Positions 35,199 through 45,800 are shown, numbered from the stretch's first letter. The stretch: 64,000 nt of DNA from Mariniplasma sp023230825 (GCA_041654835.1 JBAZCQ010000003.1:145808-209807), one strand, 5' to 3'. Notes: generated by a model from the letters alone, not told the origin. Numbers and translations are program-made.

Positions 35199-35725
35199 TA
35201 TAAGTGGACTTCTCTTACACCACAATGTTCAATAACATCGTCAAAACGCGTCAAGGCTGATATAACAATGCCGTGACAAACAACAATTACTTTTTTATAG
35301 TTGCGATATTTTAAAATTGTCAACTGAACACGCTTTTTTAAATCCTCATAAGATTCCCAGCGGTACTTATGGCCGACATTTCTTTTTCCTTGGGCTTCTA
35401 AATACTCTTTGGAAGCATCTTCGACGTCGTAGTCATAAATAAACTTTGTATCGGGAAGCCACTCATGCAAATCGTGTTCGACTACTAAAGGAATTTGTGT
35501 TTCTTTCGAAATAATTGCTGCTGTTTGTAAAGCACGTGTATAAGGTGATGAGATTATGATTTCTGCTCCTTTTAAGAGAGGGTCTTTTGCACGTTCGGTT
35601 GCTTGGACAACACCGTTATTAGAAAGCTGACCAAACTCGTAACCAAGACCAACAAACCCGTTATCGATGACTTCGTCATAACGGGGTTCACCGTGGCGAA
35701 TTAAAATAAATTGTGTTTTCATCAA
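35198..35725 (-). CDS. Histidine phosphatase family protein
   Basis: The 175-residue protein has the RHG motif with LIRHGEP at residues 7-13, RALQTAAI near 64, and a catalytic His in VVCHG near 149. Family members include broad phosphatases and alpha-ribazole phosphatase (CobC). With cobalamin use in this genome CobC is conceivable, but nothing here requires it. It is translationally coupled to mutY by TAATG. Confidence 0.87.
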   Translation of the reverse strand: MMKTQFILIRHGEPRYDEVIDNGFVGLGYEFGQLSNNGVVQATERAKDPLLKGAEIIISSPYTRALQTAAIISKETQIPLVVEHDLHEWLPDTKFIYDYDVEDASKEYLEAQGKRNVGHKYRWESYEDLKKRVQLTILKYRNYKKVIVVCHGIVISALTRFDDVIEHCGVREVHL

Positions 35726-35843
35726 ATCATCCTACTTTCACAAGTATTATAACATTAAATCATTTATAAAAGAAAAATATTTAATTAAAAACGATGACGA
35801 AAAAAATCCCATAAGCAATTCATCTATCTGAAAAGGAAACCCG

Positions 35844-35852
35844 TGATACAAT
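35844..35852 (+). promoter_or_regulatory. Extended -10 promoter of the nitroreductase gene
   Basis: TGaTACAAT lies 22 nt before the ATG, with AAGGAGGT (35862-35869) as ribosome site between them. Confidence 0.55.
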
Positions 35853-35873
35853 CATGTTGGCAAGGAGGTCAAC

Positions 35874-36482
35874 ATGTCTGAATTACTTAACCGACGGTCG
35901 ATTCGCTTATACGATGAAAAGATTAAAATCTCTAAAAAAGAAATGACCGAAATCTTAAAAAAAGCGATGCGAGCCCCCTCATCTATGAATATGCAATCTT
36001 ACCGCGTTTTAATTGTCGAAACACCTGCAATGAAAGAAAAACTTAAAACCGTTTTGTATGGCAACCAAACACAACTGGAGACATCATCAGCAATGCTTTG
36101 TATCTTTACCGATTTACAAAAATTCAAGTTTGCCAATAAGGTGTATAACCGTGCTTATGAATACGGACTCATGCCAAAAGAGGTTCGCAACAAACAGCTT
36201 GAAAATATTGATAATTTAATTCCTAAAATCCCTATTGATGATTTAGAAAAGACGGGATGGTTAGATGCTGGACTCTTCATCATGCAACTGATGCATATCG
36301 CTCGTGAACATGGCTATGACACATGTTCTATTGGCGGATTTAAATATGAGCTCTTAGCAGAGACTTTAGGGTTAGATCCTAACCGATATAAACCCGTCTT
36401 AATTGTCTCCATCGGAAAAAAGGCTGAAGCTGGATTTCCCTCAGTACGACTCGATGTTAAAGATGTCGCTAAATGGATATAA
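35874..36482 (+). CDS. Nitroreductase-family flavoprotein
   Basis: FMN-dependent NAD(P)H oxidoreductase-like protein of 202 residues. It has the N-terminal LLNRRSIRLYD and the flavin-contact region RAPSSMNMQSYR near residue 30-41, and the later block YDTCSIGGFK near 155. Substrate unknown. It is a single gene on the plus strand ending at a strong shared terminator. Confidence 0.9.
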   Translation: MSELLNRRSIRLYDEKIKISKKEMTEILKKAMRAPSSMNMQSYRVLIVETPAMKEKLKTVLYGNQTQLETSSAMLCIFTDLQKFKFANKVYNRAYEYGLMPKEVRNKQLENIDNLIPKIPIDDLEKTGWLDAGLFIMQLMHIAREHGYDTCSIGGFKYELLAETLGLDPNRYKPVLIVSIGKKAEAGFPSVRLDVKDVAKWI

Positions 36483-36507
36483 AAAGGCTCTAATGAGCCT
36501 TTTTTTA
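36481..36507. terminator. Bidirectional terminator between the nitroreductase and the ABC pair
   Basis: AAAAAGGCTC and GAGCCTTTTT pair perfectly around TAAT, followed by more T on the plus strand and preceded by A for the minus strand. Confidence 0.9.
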
Positions 36508-38934
36508 TTAGATATCGTATTGAGCCATAATTTGCGCTGGAGTTCGTCTGAGTAAAACAAAGATAGGCAGGAGCCCGGCAACAATGTTTAAGATATAGGC
36601 TAAAATTAACCCTGCAAAAAACGTTAAAGCGTTCACTGTGAAGATGTTAAACATTCCTAAGAATCCCTTTGATAACTTCGAAAAGATAAGTGAAGCAAGT
36701 GCATATCCAGTAACCGTTGAGATTGTTGTCAAAACAAGAATCTCAATGAGGAATGAAAGGAAAATATCATTTTTCTTAACGCCTAATGCCCGATAAACTG
36801 ACACTTCGTAGATTCTTGAAATCATACTGGAACGAATGACGAAATAGAACCCTACCATCGCTACACCAATTAAAACACTTGATGTAATTAAAGTGCTGGC
36901 TAATATTTCCGTTCGACGGTTTTTCGCATCTAATTTCGCGCTCTCATAAACGTCAGTTCCAATCCATTCATGGTTGCTTTTTAAATCAATATCTTCAATC
37001 AGTTTAGCTGGGTCTTTTGAATAAATATAGAAAGCTCCACTATAACTACTTTGAATGATTTGTTTTTCAAGATAAGTCGATGTTGCGACATAGTCATATG
37101 ATGTTTCACTGCCGTCAAAAACGCCGCCTATTACATAATCTAAAAGTGGTAATATAACTGGGAATCCACCGTAATTTTGGTGACCAAAAATTTCTAAGTA
37201 ACGTTCTTCTGAAACGATCACATGTTGATCAGTTGGATGGGTACCAGCTACGAGAAGCGATTCATCAAAAAATGCATCTGGAATCCAGTTGGTTGTCGCA
37301 GTTTGAAACAACAAACCAAGTTCATGTGATAGATAAATTAATGATAAGTCGTTTTTAACGATACCAGTAATTGGGACATCTAAATCTCTGATGCGTACTT
37401 TTTCACGAATTAAATGATCGTATGTCCAAATCCCAATTTCTTGCCCTGTTGCACTAATTAAAAAACCACCATCAATTAGTGTATCTGCTAGTGCTGTTGT
37501 AACGACAACACCATAACCAGTGGGTGCTTGACCTTTGACATAGTCTTTTGGTTTCACATGATCGATTAAATCGATTGGCCCTGATAAAGTTAAACGTTCT
37601 AAACTGCCATTTGGTTGAATAAATCTGAGATTGCCGTAACTAAACATATTAATATAAAAGTCAGTGTCTTGTGGATCTTTAAGAGCCATAAGATCATCGT
37701 AGGTCAGGGGATTTTCAGAGACATTTTCTAAACGCACATAGCCTTTTGGCATCGTCATCGCATCTTCAGGGCGTAAGATAACTGCAGCCGCAAACATCGC
37801 AATTGTTGCCGCTAAAACCATTCCTGAAACCATAAAGGAGAAAAGCATCAGTTTTCCTCTTCTTGTCGTCCGAATAATCTTTTTAAAAGCGAGCCATAAA
37901 GATTGCTTAATCGAAACCATCCGTCTTGAACTTCTTTCAACATCAGTATTATCTAAGATTTCGCGATCAAAATCTGTTTCAATGAGTTCTTTTTTGGTTT
38001 TTTTAACGTAATGTTCATCACGGATTAAAACACCTGCTTGATCATTAACAATTTTCATTTTATTGTATTTAGACTGGACATCTAAATAAAGCGTTTTGTT
38101 TTTAACAATTAATTTAATTTCCACATCATTTAAATCATCAGCTTCATCACTAAATGTTTTTATCGAAATACCATCGTTTGTTACTTCTTTTTGATGAGAA
38201 TAATCTTTTAAGTAAATTGTGTTTTCATCACTAATGTTGTGGTCATCTGTCGAAATATTATCAACATCAGAAACGATTTGACCATCTAATATCTCAATAA
38301 TACGATCACCGTATATTTGTGATAAGTTTTTCTCGTGAGTCACTAAAATAACAAGTGTTTGTCTTGAAATCTGTTTAATGATGTTCATAATGTCAACCGT
38401 ATTTTTACTATCTAAGTTCCCTGTAGGCTCATCAGCGATAATAACTTTAGGGTTTTTAACTAAGGCTCTTGCGATGGCAACACGCTGTTGCTGGCCACCA
38501 GAAAGTTGGAGCCCTTTCTTTTTCCGAAATGGATACATGTGAACTGATTTTAATATATAGTTGACTCTTTCTTCGATGAGTTCTTGATCTTTAATCCCCA
38601 TCATCTTTAAGACAAAAGCAACGTTATCAAAAACAGATAAATCTGGTAAAAGGTTATAGTTTTGGAAAATATAACCAATGTTTTCGTTACGAATTTTGTC
38701 CCACTGGTCAACTTTGTAACGCATTAAGGTTGTTTCTTCGAAATGAATTTTACCCGTTTGAACACGATCTAAACCACCTAAAACATTTAAAAGAGTTGTT
38801 TTACCTGATCCTGATGGACCATGGAGAACAACAAGACCACGCTCAGGAAATGTTAAGGTGACATCATTTAAAACATGAATTTCATTTTTCTTGTTGCGAT
38901 TAAAATACTTGTGTAATTGTTCAACTTTAATCAT
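36508..38934 (-). CDS. ATPase-permease fusion ABC exporter (MacB/FtsX type), second of pair
   Basis: The 808-residue protein joins an ABC ATPase (residues 1-220: Walker A GPSGSGKTT near 39, signature LSGGQQQR near 142, Walker B VIIADEP near 162) to an acidic linker (about 225-340) and an FtsX/MacB permease with one membrane helix near 365 and three near 685-800, around an extracytoplasmic domain. It starts 2 nt after its partner (38937-41171) ends. The pair probably acts as a heterodimer; substrate unknown. A HAD gene overlaps the upstream partner. Confidence 0.9.
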   Translation of the reverse strand: MIKVEQLHKYFNRNKKNEIHVLNDVTLTFPERGLVVLHGPSGSGKTTLLNVLGGLDRVQTGKIHFEETTLMRYKVDQWDKIRNENIGYIFQNYNLLPDLSVFDNVAFVLKMMGIKDQELIEERVNYILKSVHMYPFRKKKGLQLSGGQQQRVAIARALVKNPKVIIADEPTGNLDSKNTVDIMNIIKQISRQTLVILVTHEKNLSQIYGDRIIEILDGQIVSDVDNISTDDHNISDENTIYLKDYSHQKEVTNDGISIKTFSDEADDLNDVEIKLIVKNKTLYLDVQSKYNKMKIVNDQAGVLIRDEHYVKKTKKELIETDFDREILDNTDVERSSRRMVSIKQSLWLAFKKIIRTTRRGKLMLFSFMVSGMVLAATIAMFAAAVILRPEDAMTMPKGYVRLENVSENPLTYDDLMALKDPQDTDFYINMFSYGNLRFIQPNGSLERLTLSGPIDLIDHVKPKDYVKGQAPTGYGVVVTTALADTLIDGGFLISATGQEIGIWTYDHLIREKVRIRDLDVPITGIVKNDLSLIYLSHELGLLFQTATTNWIPDAFFDESLLVAGTHPTDQHVIVSEERYLEIFGHQNYGGFPVILPLLDYVIGGVFDGSETSYDYVATSTYLEKQIIQSSYSGAFYIYSKDPAKLIEDIDLKSNHEWIGTDVYESAKLDAKNRRTEILASTLITSSVLIGVAMVGFYFVIRSSMISRIYEVSVYRALGVKKNDIFLSFLIEILVLTTISTVTGYALASLIFSKLSKGFLGMFNIFTVNALTFFAGLILAYILNIVAGLLPIFVLLRRTPAQIMAQYDI

Positions 38935-38936
38935 GA

Positions 38937-41171
38937 TTAATCACCTCTACTTTGCGATAGTGTTTCAATCACAGATTGATTAAAGACACGTTTATTAAAT
39001 CTAAGCCCTAGCCAAATTCCGAAAAACATAAAGGCCAGCAGTAAAATTAAATAGTCTGTAAATTGCATGTACTGCATATCCGTTGATATTGCCGTAACTT
39101 CACTTGCGACAATATTTAAAATGATCATCGTAATAATAAAGCCCACAACCGATAAAATAACTTGTTCAACCACAACCAATTGAGCCAATGTCGATTGGTG
39201 AGCACCAATTGCACGGTAAATGGCAAAATCCTTTTTCCGGGCAGCCATAACATTTTTAGTAACCGCATGAACAATACTATATAAGAAAAGTCCAAACAGT
39301 GTTAAAAAGATAACTGCGAAGAAACCAAAGAAAAAGACTAGCATTTCACTCATGCCACTTGTAATATTGCTGGGGTAATACACACGGTATGTATCCAAAT
39401 CAAGACTTTTTACCACTTGGTTACCAGCAAAATAACCATCGACTCCAACAGAGATGTATTTTTTAGCTAAGACCATATATTCAGGTTCAAATAAATTGAG
39501 AAAATGGTCTTTAATTTCATTACGAAGTGCATCAGTAATCATGAGTTGACCGTAATCCTCAATCGAATCAGGATGATTGTATGTTAAACCGTTCACAGTA
39601 TAATGAAACTCTTCATAATTTGTGTTATACGTCGTGAAGATAAAAGATGCATTGTTCGTAATTGTCCTACTTCCTTGATCACCTCGATAAGAGTAAAAAT
39701 AAACATCTTCTGTTTGGTTGAGATTAACATCACGTGATACATGATATTCATTTCCATCAATCCTAACAAATGTTTGATGGCTAATATTATCAAGAACTTG
39801 TCGGTAGCGTTGTTGGTCAATGACCATTTCTTCAGAGTTTGATTGATTTAAATATGCATCTGAGAAATAAACGACATTGTTGTTGTTTTTTGTTAGTCCG
39901 ACTACAGTAAAAGTTCCAATACTAACGACATTTTCATCATCGTAATACCACTGTTCACCAATGTTAATTTTCACAACGTTTCCAAGTTCAACGCGGCCAA
40001 AATAATCGGAAACAACAATTTCGTCTATGGCTACAGGAAGCCGTCCTTCAATGTCTTTAGCACGTAAACGTTTAGCTGAGTCAGTACCTGAAACACCGAA
40101 ACGGTAAAAGTCAGTTCCGACAGCTAAAACCAAAGGGTTTTCATTATAAAAATTCATTGCTTCGGTAAAAACTTCATTGACATAACGATTGTTCCTGATG
40201 AGATTAATTTCGTTTTCAGAAAAAGCTGTACCATCTCGTTTTTCAACAAGCACCCTTGTTTCTGTTACCATAGGGTACGTGCTCGACTGCTCTTTACCTT
40301 GTTCTCTTAAAGTACTAATTTGATTGGTATAGACAATCGTGAAAACACTTATCACAATGATTTGCAAAAACAAAAGAAAAAAGAGTTTTCTTGGGGTTGA
40401 TAATAAGTTTCTAACCGCAAAACGAAGAAGATTAAGAACGCTCATCTTCTTAGGTTCTGGAATTGTTTCTACAACAATTTCTGGCGCTTGCTTAAGAATT
40501 CGATCTTCTGTCACTTCGCCATCATGCATTTTAATTTTACGGGTTGCATAATTTTCAACTTGTTCAAAGTCATGAGTCACAACAATGACCAATTTATTTT
40601 CCGAAATATCGTGTAACAACTTCATCACTTGTTCTGCTGATTTTGAGTCTAGGTTTCCTGTTGGCTCATCCGCAACAATAATCGGACAGTCTTTAGCTAA
40701 TGCTCGAGCGATGACGGCTCGCTGTTTTTGACCACCAGACAATTTTGATGCTTTATGATTTTTATGTGATGTTAAACCAACTTGTTCAATGAGTTCAAGG
40801 GCCCGTTGTTTTCTTTGTTTACGATCAAAGCCTTGAACTTCCAATGCTAACATAACGTTTTGATAAACGGTGTAGGAATCAATAATATTGTAATTTTGAA
40901 AAACAAAACCAATATAAGCACTTCGATATTTTTCCCAATCAGAAATGTTATAGTGAGACGTTTCTTCATTAAATAAGTAAAGTTCGCCTTCTTCATAACC
41001 ATCTAAACCACTGACAACGTTTAATAATGTCGATTTACCACTTCCTGACTCACCAGTAACAGCGACAAATTCCCCTAAGTCAAATGTTAAACTGATATTT
41101 TTCATTCCAACAGAAACTGTTTCTTCGGAACGATAAAACTTTGCCACTTTATCTAGTCTAATTAACGCCAC
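38937..41171 (-). CDS. ATPase-permease fusion ABC exporter (MacB/FtsX type), first of pair
   Basis: The 744-residue protein has the same architecture as the adjacent 808-residue protein: ATPase (Walker A GESGSGKST near residues 38-46, signature LSGGQKQR near 141, Walker B IIVADEP), a membrane helix near 265-285, an extracytoplasmic domain, and three C-terminal helices from about 610. The sequence differs from its partner in the outer domain, consistent with heterodimer formation. Its start overlaps the end of the HAD phosphatase by 14 bp, so the three form an operon. Confidence 0.9.
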   Translation of the reverse strand: MALIRLDKVAKFYRSEETVSVGMKNISLTFDLGEFVAVTGESGSGKSTLLNVVSGLDGYEEGELYLFNEETSHYNISDWEKYRSAYIGFVFQNYNIIDSYTVYQNVMLALEVQGFDRKQRKQRALELIEQVGLTSHKNHKASKLSGGQKQRAVIARALAKDCPIIVADEPTGNLDSKSAEQVMKLLHDISENKLVIVVTHDFEQVENYATRKIKMHDGEVTEDRILKQAPEIVVETIPEPKKMSVLNLLRFAVRNLLSTPRKLFFLLFLQIIVISVFTIVYTNQISTLREQGKEQSSTYPMVTETRVLVEKRDGTAFSENEINLIRNNRYVNEVFTEAMNFYNENPLVLAVGTDFYRFGVSGTDSAKRLRAKDIEGRLPVAIDEIVVSDYFGRVELGNVVKINIGEQWYYDDENVVSIGTFTVVGLTKNNNNVVYFSDAYLNQSNSEEMVIDQQRYRQVLDNISHQTFVRIDGNEYHVSRDVNLNQTEDVYFYSYRGDQGSRTITNNASFIFTTYNTNYEEFHYTVNGLTYNHPDSIEDYGQLMITDALRNEIKDHFLNLFEPEYMVLAKKYISVGVDGYFAGNQVVKSLDLDTYRVYYPSNITSGMSEMLVFFFGFFAVIFLTLFGLFLYSIVHAVTKNVMAARKKDFAIYRAIGAHQSTLAQLVVVEQVILSVVGFIITMIILNIVASEVTAISTDMQYMQFTDYLILLLAFMFFGIWLGLRFNKRVFNQSVIETLSQSRGD

Positions 41172-41826
41172 TTTTTCTCACCTCTTTTAAGATTTCTAAT
41201 AATTCCAAAGGTTTATGGATTAAATAATCTGCTCCAGATTGTTCTAAAACTGTTTGACTCCGGTAACCCCAGGTCACACCAACACTCAGTATTTGTGCAT
41301 TCTTAGCAGTTAAAATATCAACGTCTGAATCACCAATAAAAAAAACTTGTTCTCGTGTAAGGCCCATTTCCTTTAATACAATTTCCATCATATCTGGGGC
41401 AGGTTTAATCGGAATACCTTCCATCATTCCCATCGAGACATCAAATGCATCATGAAACATCTGTTTATTAAGTTCTTCTACCAAATATCGATGTTTATTT
41501 GAGACAACAGCACATCGATAACCGAGTAATTTTAATGTCGTTAACAACTCAAGTATATCTGGATAAACATGCGTTTTCTCATTGGCATGTTCATCGTAGT
41601 AGTTTTGGTAATCATGATAAACATCTTCAAACATCGTTGTTTTAAATGGATCTGGTAATAATGCCTTAATTAAATTAAAGGCGCCATTGCCAACTGCAGC
41701 TTTTACTTCATCTAGTGTTTTTACTGGTAAGTTATTCTTCTTAAGTGCGTAATTAACACTATCACTAATATCATCGATGGTATTTAAAATAGTTCCATCC
41801 ATGTCAAAAATAATTCCTTTTATCAT
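41158..41826 (-). CDS. HAD-superfamily phosphatase (Gph/PpaX-like)
   Basis: The 222-residue protein shows HAD motif I DMDGTILNT at residues 8-16, motif II VVSNKHR near 107, and motif III-IV GDSDVDILTAKNA near 166-178, with the small helical cap of phosphoglycolate/PpaX-like phosphatases. Substrate not determined: phosphoglycolate or pyrophosphate are the usual candidates. It is the first gene of the operon with the ABC pair. Confidence 0.9.
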   Translation of the reverse strand: MIKGIIFDMDGTILNTIDDISDSVNYALKKNNLPVKTLDEVKAAVGNGAFNLIKALLPDPFKTTMFEDVYHDYQNYYDEHANEKTHVYPDILELLTTLKLLGYRCAVVSNKHRYLVEELNKQMFHDAFDVSMGMMEGIPIKPAPDMMEIVLKEMGLTREQVFFIGDSDVDILTAKNAQILSVGVTWGYRSQTVLEQSGADYLIHKPLELLEILKEVRKSGVN

Positions 41827-41915
41827 GCTCCACCTTCTTCATCTTCGATGCCTTAATTATACACTATAAAAAAGAATAAACCTATCCTATTATAAATAAT
41901 AAAACGATGGTTTAC

Positions 41916-41944
41916 TTTACTTATTTCGGTATAAGAGGTAAAAT
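41916..41944 (+). promoter_or_regulatory. Promoter of tmRNA
   Basis: TTTACT (41916-41921) is separated by 17 nt from TAAAAT (41939-41944). Start of transcription would be about 41951, a few bases before the mature tmRNA. Confidence 0.5.
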
Positions 41945-41953
41945 ATAGTTGCT

Positions 41954-42294
41954 GGGGATGTTTATGGATTCGTCACGGCATGGATTGGCATATAAGCATG
42001 TCATGGTTGCTCATGTAAAAAGGCCGAGGTTATAAATAACCGGAAACCAAAATTTTTCTTACGCTGCTTAAGAATAAGCGCGAGCCAAATATGAATTTAC
42101 TTACAGTTCATATGCGGTCCAACTTAGTAAGTTATACTATTTAAGTTTCCTAGCTTAAGTAACGAATCTTTTAGGATATGACCTTTAACTTTTGTTTACT
42201 TCGTTAAAAGTAAGAAAATATAAGTAAACTAAACATGTAGAAAGTATGTTTTGAAGTGTTTTGCACAGGGGTTCAACTCCCCTCATCTCCACCA
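41954..42294 (+). ncRNA. ssrA: Transfer-messenger RNA
   Basis: The 5' GGGGATG (41954-41960) pairs with CATCTCC (42084-42090 region of the last line; 3' arm at 42284-42290) to form the tRNA-like acceptor stem, and CCA is encoded at 42292-42294. The T arm AGGGG-TTCAACT-CCCCT (42267-42283) is intact. The tag frame ends GGA AAC CAA AAT TTT TCT TAC GCT GCT TAA (42042-42071), giving GNQNFSYAA or a slightly longer peptide, depending on the resume codon. Length 341 nt. It rescues stalled ribosomes with SmpB, whose gene is not in the window. Confidence 0.95.
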
Positions 42295-42308
42295 ATATTT
42301 TTGATCTT

Positions 42309-42374
42309 ACCCCCAAAACTTGGACTTATGATACAGATGATGTATGATAAAAATGAGTTTGGGGGTATTTTTTT
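42309..42374 (+). repeat. Stem-loop repeat, copy 1 (possible tmRNA terminator)
   Basis: ACCCCCAAAACT (42309-42320) pairs, with one bulged A, with AGTTTGGGGGT (42356-42366), followed by ATTTTTTT. It closely resembles the stem-loop at 46458-46506, including the loop start TTGGA. It could terminate tmRNA, or be one end of a mobile element. Confidence 0.75.
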
Positions 42375-42443
42375 ATGAAAGTCACAATGAAACAGAAATT
42401 AGAGATTGCCAATGTGGCACAGTTTATGTTGTTTTTTTTATAA
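42375..42443 (+). pseudogene. Possible transposase N-terminal fragment
   Basis: The frame MKVTMKQKLEIANVAQF starts directly after stem-loop copy 1 and stops after 22 codons. A Lys/Leu-rich start followed by IAN-type residues resembles the helix-turn-helix start of IS-element proteins, and its position beside the repeat fits a decayed element. The evidence is short and weak. Confidence 0.3.
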
Positions 42444-42790
42444 AATACCTTTTTATATTTGGATCATTTAATATTTAAGTCTATTGTAATTCTTAGCTAA
42501 ACTGGAATATAGGGTTAGGATTATCTTCTTTCTTATGTGTTTTTTAAATACATTAATTTCTAAAAAAAGATTTGAAATGAAAAACGTTAAACGACATAAA
42601 GTTAGAACGATAAACTTTAAAGATGACGTTTAAATGGTTAAAATCATTAAAGATTGATTAAATATCGAAAAGCGCCATTTAAACTTTAGTAGATATTTCT
42701 TCAATTTATTAGTTAGAAAATCTCTTTTATTAAATAAAAATGAGAGATTTAAGCGATAAAACACTTAAAAAAGGGTGAAATTCAAATCAA

Positions 42791-42850
42791 TTGCTTACAT
42801 ATTGTCTCTTTGATATAATCGACGCGATATTACGATGAGGAGGAGAGTCG
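42791..42850 (+). promoter_or_regulatory. Promoter and ribosome site of the repeat lipoprotein
   Basis: TTGCTT (42791-42796) is separated by 17 nt from TATAAT (42814-42819), which also carries a TGn extension. AGGAGGAG lies 5-12 nt before a TTG start codon at 42851, which decides this start. Confidence 0.7.
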
Positions 42851-45800
42851 TTGAAAAAAAGTTTTTTTATTCTTTTTAGCATCTTCGTGTTACTAGCCTT
42901 AATTTCATGTACATCCGACCCACAAAATTTTACTGTATCCTTTAATACTAATGGTGGTACTGAAATTAATGATCAGATTGTATCAATTGGAGAATTGGTT
43001 CCAGAGCCAGTAGCTCCAGAGAAAGCAGGTTATTCGTTTGATGATTGGTATTTAAATGATGAACTTTTTGATTTTAATACTCCAATAATCCAAGACATCA
43101 TTCTAGAAGCGAGATGGTTAGAGGTTATTATTGAAATCACTTACACAGTGACATTTGATTCAGATGGTGGAACATCAATTAATAACGTCATCGTTAATAA
43201 GGAAGATGTGGTTATGATACCAGCAGCTCCAGAAAAAGCGGGTTTTACTTTTGAAGGATGGTATTTAGATAATCAAGTATATAATTTTAACTCACCAGTT
43301 AATCAAAATATCACTTTAAAAGCTCGGTGGTTAGAAGTTGTTATTCATGTTACGTATGCAGTAACCTTTGATGCTGACGGAGGATCGCCAGTGGATGATG
43401 TAATCGTGAATGAAGGTAATCCAGTTCAGATGCCAATAGAACCTACTAAAGACGGCTTTATTTTTAAAGGATGGTACATAGACGATATCCTTTATAACTT
43501 TAATGATGTCATTTCAAAAGATATCACCTTAAAGGCAAAGTGGGAATTAGTTGTCGTTGAAGTAACCTATACGGTAACATTTGATACCGACGGAGGTTCA
43601 CCAGTTAATCACGTAATTGTAAATGAAGGGAACTTGATACCAATACCAATTGAACCAACTAAAGACGGTTTTATCTTTGATGGTTGGTACTTAGACGATG
43701 TCCTTTATAATTTTAATGATGTCATTTCAAAAGATATCATCTTAAAGGCAAAATGGGAAGTTGAGATTAAAGTTTATACAGTGACTTTTAATACAGATGG
43801 TGCAGATGAAATTGAACCTATGATGGTTAATGAAGGTGATTTAGCACCCATGCCTATTGACCCTAATAAAGATGGTTTTGTTTTTGAAGGTTGGTTTTTA
43901 GATGGGGATTGGTATGATTTTTCAGCCCCTGTTATAAGTGATTTAGAATTAATCGCCGTTTGGACTGAGGAAGCCAATCCACAAGCTTATGTTGAAACAA
44001 GTGAAGAGCTTTTAACCGCTATAAATAACCCCAAAATTGAACAAATTTTTTATCGGAAAAATATTGAATTAAATCTCGAGATTAACCGACCCATTTACTT
44101 AAATTTAGCAACGTTCACCCACACAGGTAATATAACAGTTACAACAGATGAGATGGACATAGCGTCTTTCTTTGATGGGTTTTTAGATGGAGATTTAATT
44201 ATCAACAGTCCTAATTTAACCGTTTACAACAATTTGGAAATTACGGGTAGCATTATTATTAACCAAATTGCTCAAAGCACTTTATATGAGTTTGCGGATG
44301 GTAATACCATTCATTTTTATGATGATCATGCGCGAATTTACTTATATGGTGAAGTAAAAGCACTAAACCTTTATGGCAGTGATGTAAGGGTTTTGGTAAC
44401 TGCTCTTCTTGAAAAAATGACGATTGGTGAAAATGTAGAGAACATCAACATTACTAATGCTGACAAGATTGAAAGATTAACTGTTAATAGTGATGGTGTT
44501 TTCATTGACAAAATGCCAGTAACTTTATTAGGAAGTCATTACCCACGGTTTCCCCAAGAAAACATTTATGAAATTGTTGTTGATGCGGTAGATACACTAC
44601 CATTTACTACCGATTTAAATGAGATTAAAAACCATTTACCAAATGAGATCACTTTGTTAACAAATAAAAATGACGAACAAAATGCAAGAGCGGTCCCGGT
44701 TCAAAGTTACACTCTTTTAACGGATATTAGTGAGATTGATGAAATCGGTCAATTTGAGCAAGTTTTAGAATGGGAATTAACCTTTAACTTACCATTTGCT
44801 GTTTATAACCGTTTTGAACTCACTGCAGTAACAACAGTCACGATTGGCGTGAATCCTGAATGGTGGGTTGTTGAACCAGAATCAGGCGTTTTAATACAAA
44901 CAGAAAATCCTGATTTAGTTTCATGGATCATCATTGATGAGGAAATCATTCATTATACAAATCCCGTCTTGACAACTCACTTCATAACCTTACAAATAAC
45001 AGTTCATAAAGATTATCAAATGGATAAAGTCGTCTATTATAATTATGAAAATCATAAAGAATCAACCGCTTCTTTCCAAAGTGCCGAAAGAAATATTTAC
45101 CATTATCTTATCGCAATCTCGCATCATTCAGAACCTCATGCAAAAGTAATGATTTATCTCGAAGAATTAGATAGGCCAGATCCAAATCTTATTTATAGTG
45201 GGGGAACGGGAACCATTGGTGATCCCTTTAAGATAGGTAATCATGAAGAGTTTGAGAAGATGCACTATTATTTTGATGATGAACATCATTTTGAGCTCAT
45301 TAGCGACATTATTTTCCCAGAAGATTATTTATTCACTCCGATTCGCACTCAAAATACAAACAATTATTTTAGAGGATCACTAAACGGCAACAACCACCAA
45401 GTAGAAAATCTGACTGTCATTAACGACGTTGATTCTCATTTTCACGATGATTCTTTCACTCCTGCCATTTTTGATCGAAATTATGGTACCATTCAGGCGA
45501 TTAAATTTATTAATATTTATAGTGAAACCAAATGGCTTCCTAATTTTCACGGCCTTTTATTGCATGCTAATTTTGGAACAATTGAAAACATTCGTATTGA
45601 TGGAATGATGAAAGGCAAAGGTAGTGGTCTAGTCGGGTTCAATTATGGATCCATTAAAAATATCGACATCAGTTTAGTCATGGAAAACAGCAACAACGGC
45701 ATCGCCTATGAAAATTACGGCACCATTAAAATGGTTACAGTCGATATCGTTCATAACCGGACAGATGGAGACTTTGGCTACGGACATATTGCTGGAATCA

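Larger units (their letters stand above)
42295..42850. other. Intergenic region between tmRNA and the repeat lipoprotein
   Basis: About 550 AT-rich bases. It holds a first copy of a stem-loop (42309-42374), a possible transposase remnant (42375-42443), a hairpin with arms GTTTAAATGG (42628-42637) and CCATTTAAAC (42675-42684), a second hairpin with arms AAATCTC and GAGATTT (about 42718-42750), and the lipoprotein promoter. I see no complete gene. Confidence 0.7.

Noticed and set aside
35198..35725. Calling the histidine phosphatase CobC
   Set aside because: The RHG motif is shared by many phosphatases, and no cobalamin-synthesis gene is nearby.
42541..42632. An 18-codon frame in the intergenic region
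   Set aside because: There is no ribosome site, and AT-rich sequence of this length has such frames by chance.
43142..43980. CRISPR-like or satellite repeats
   Set aside because: The repeats are about 213 bp, in frame, diverged at the DNA level, and encode InlB-type protein domains.
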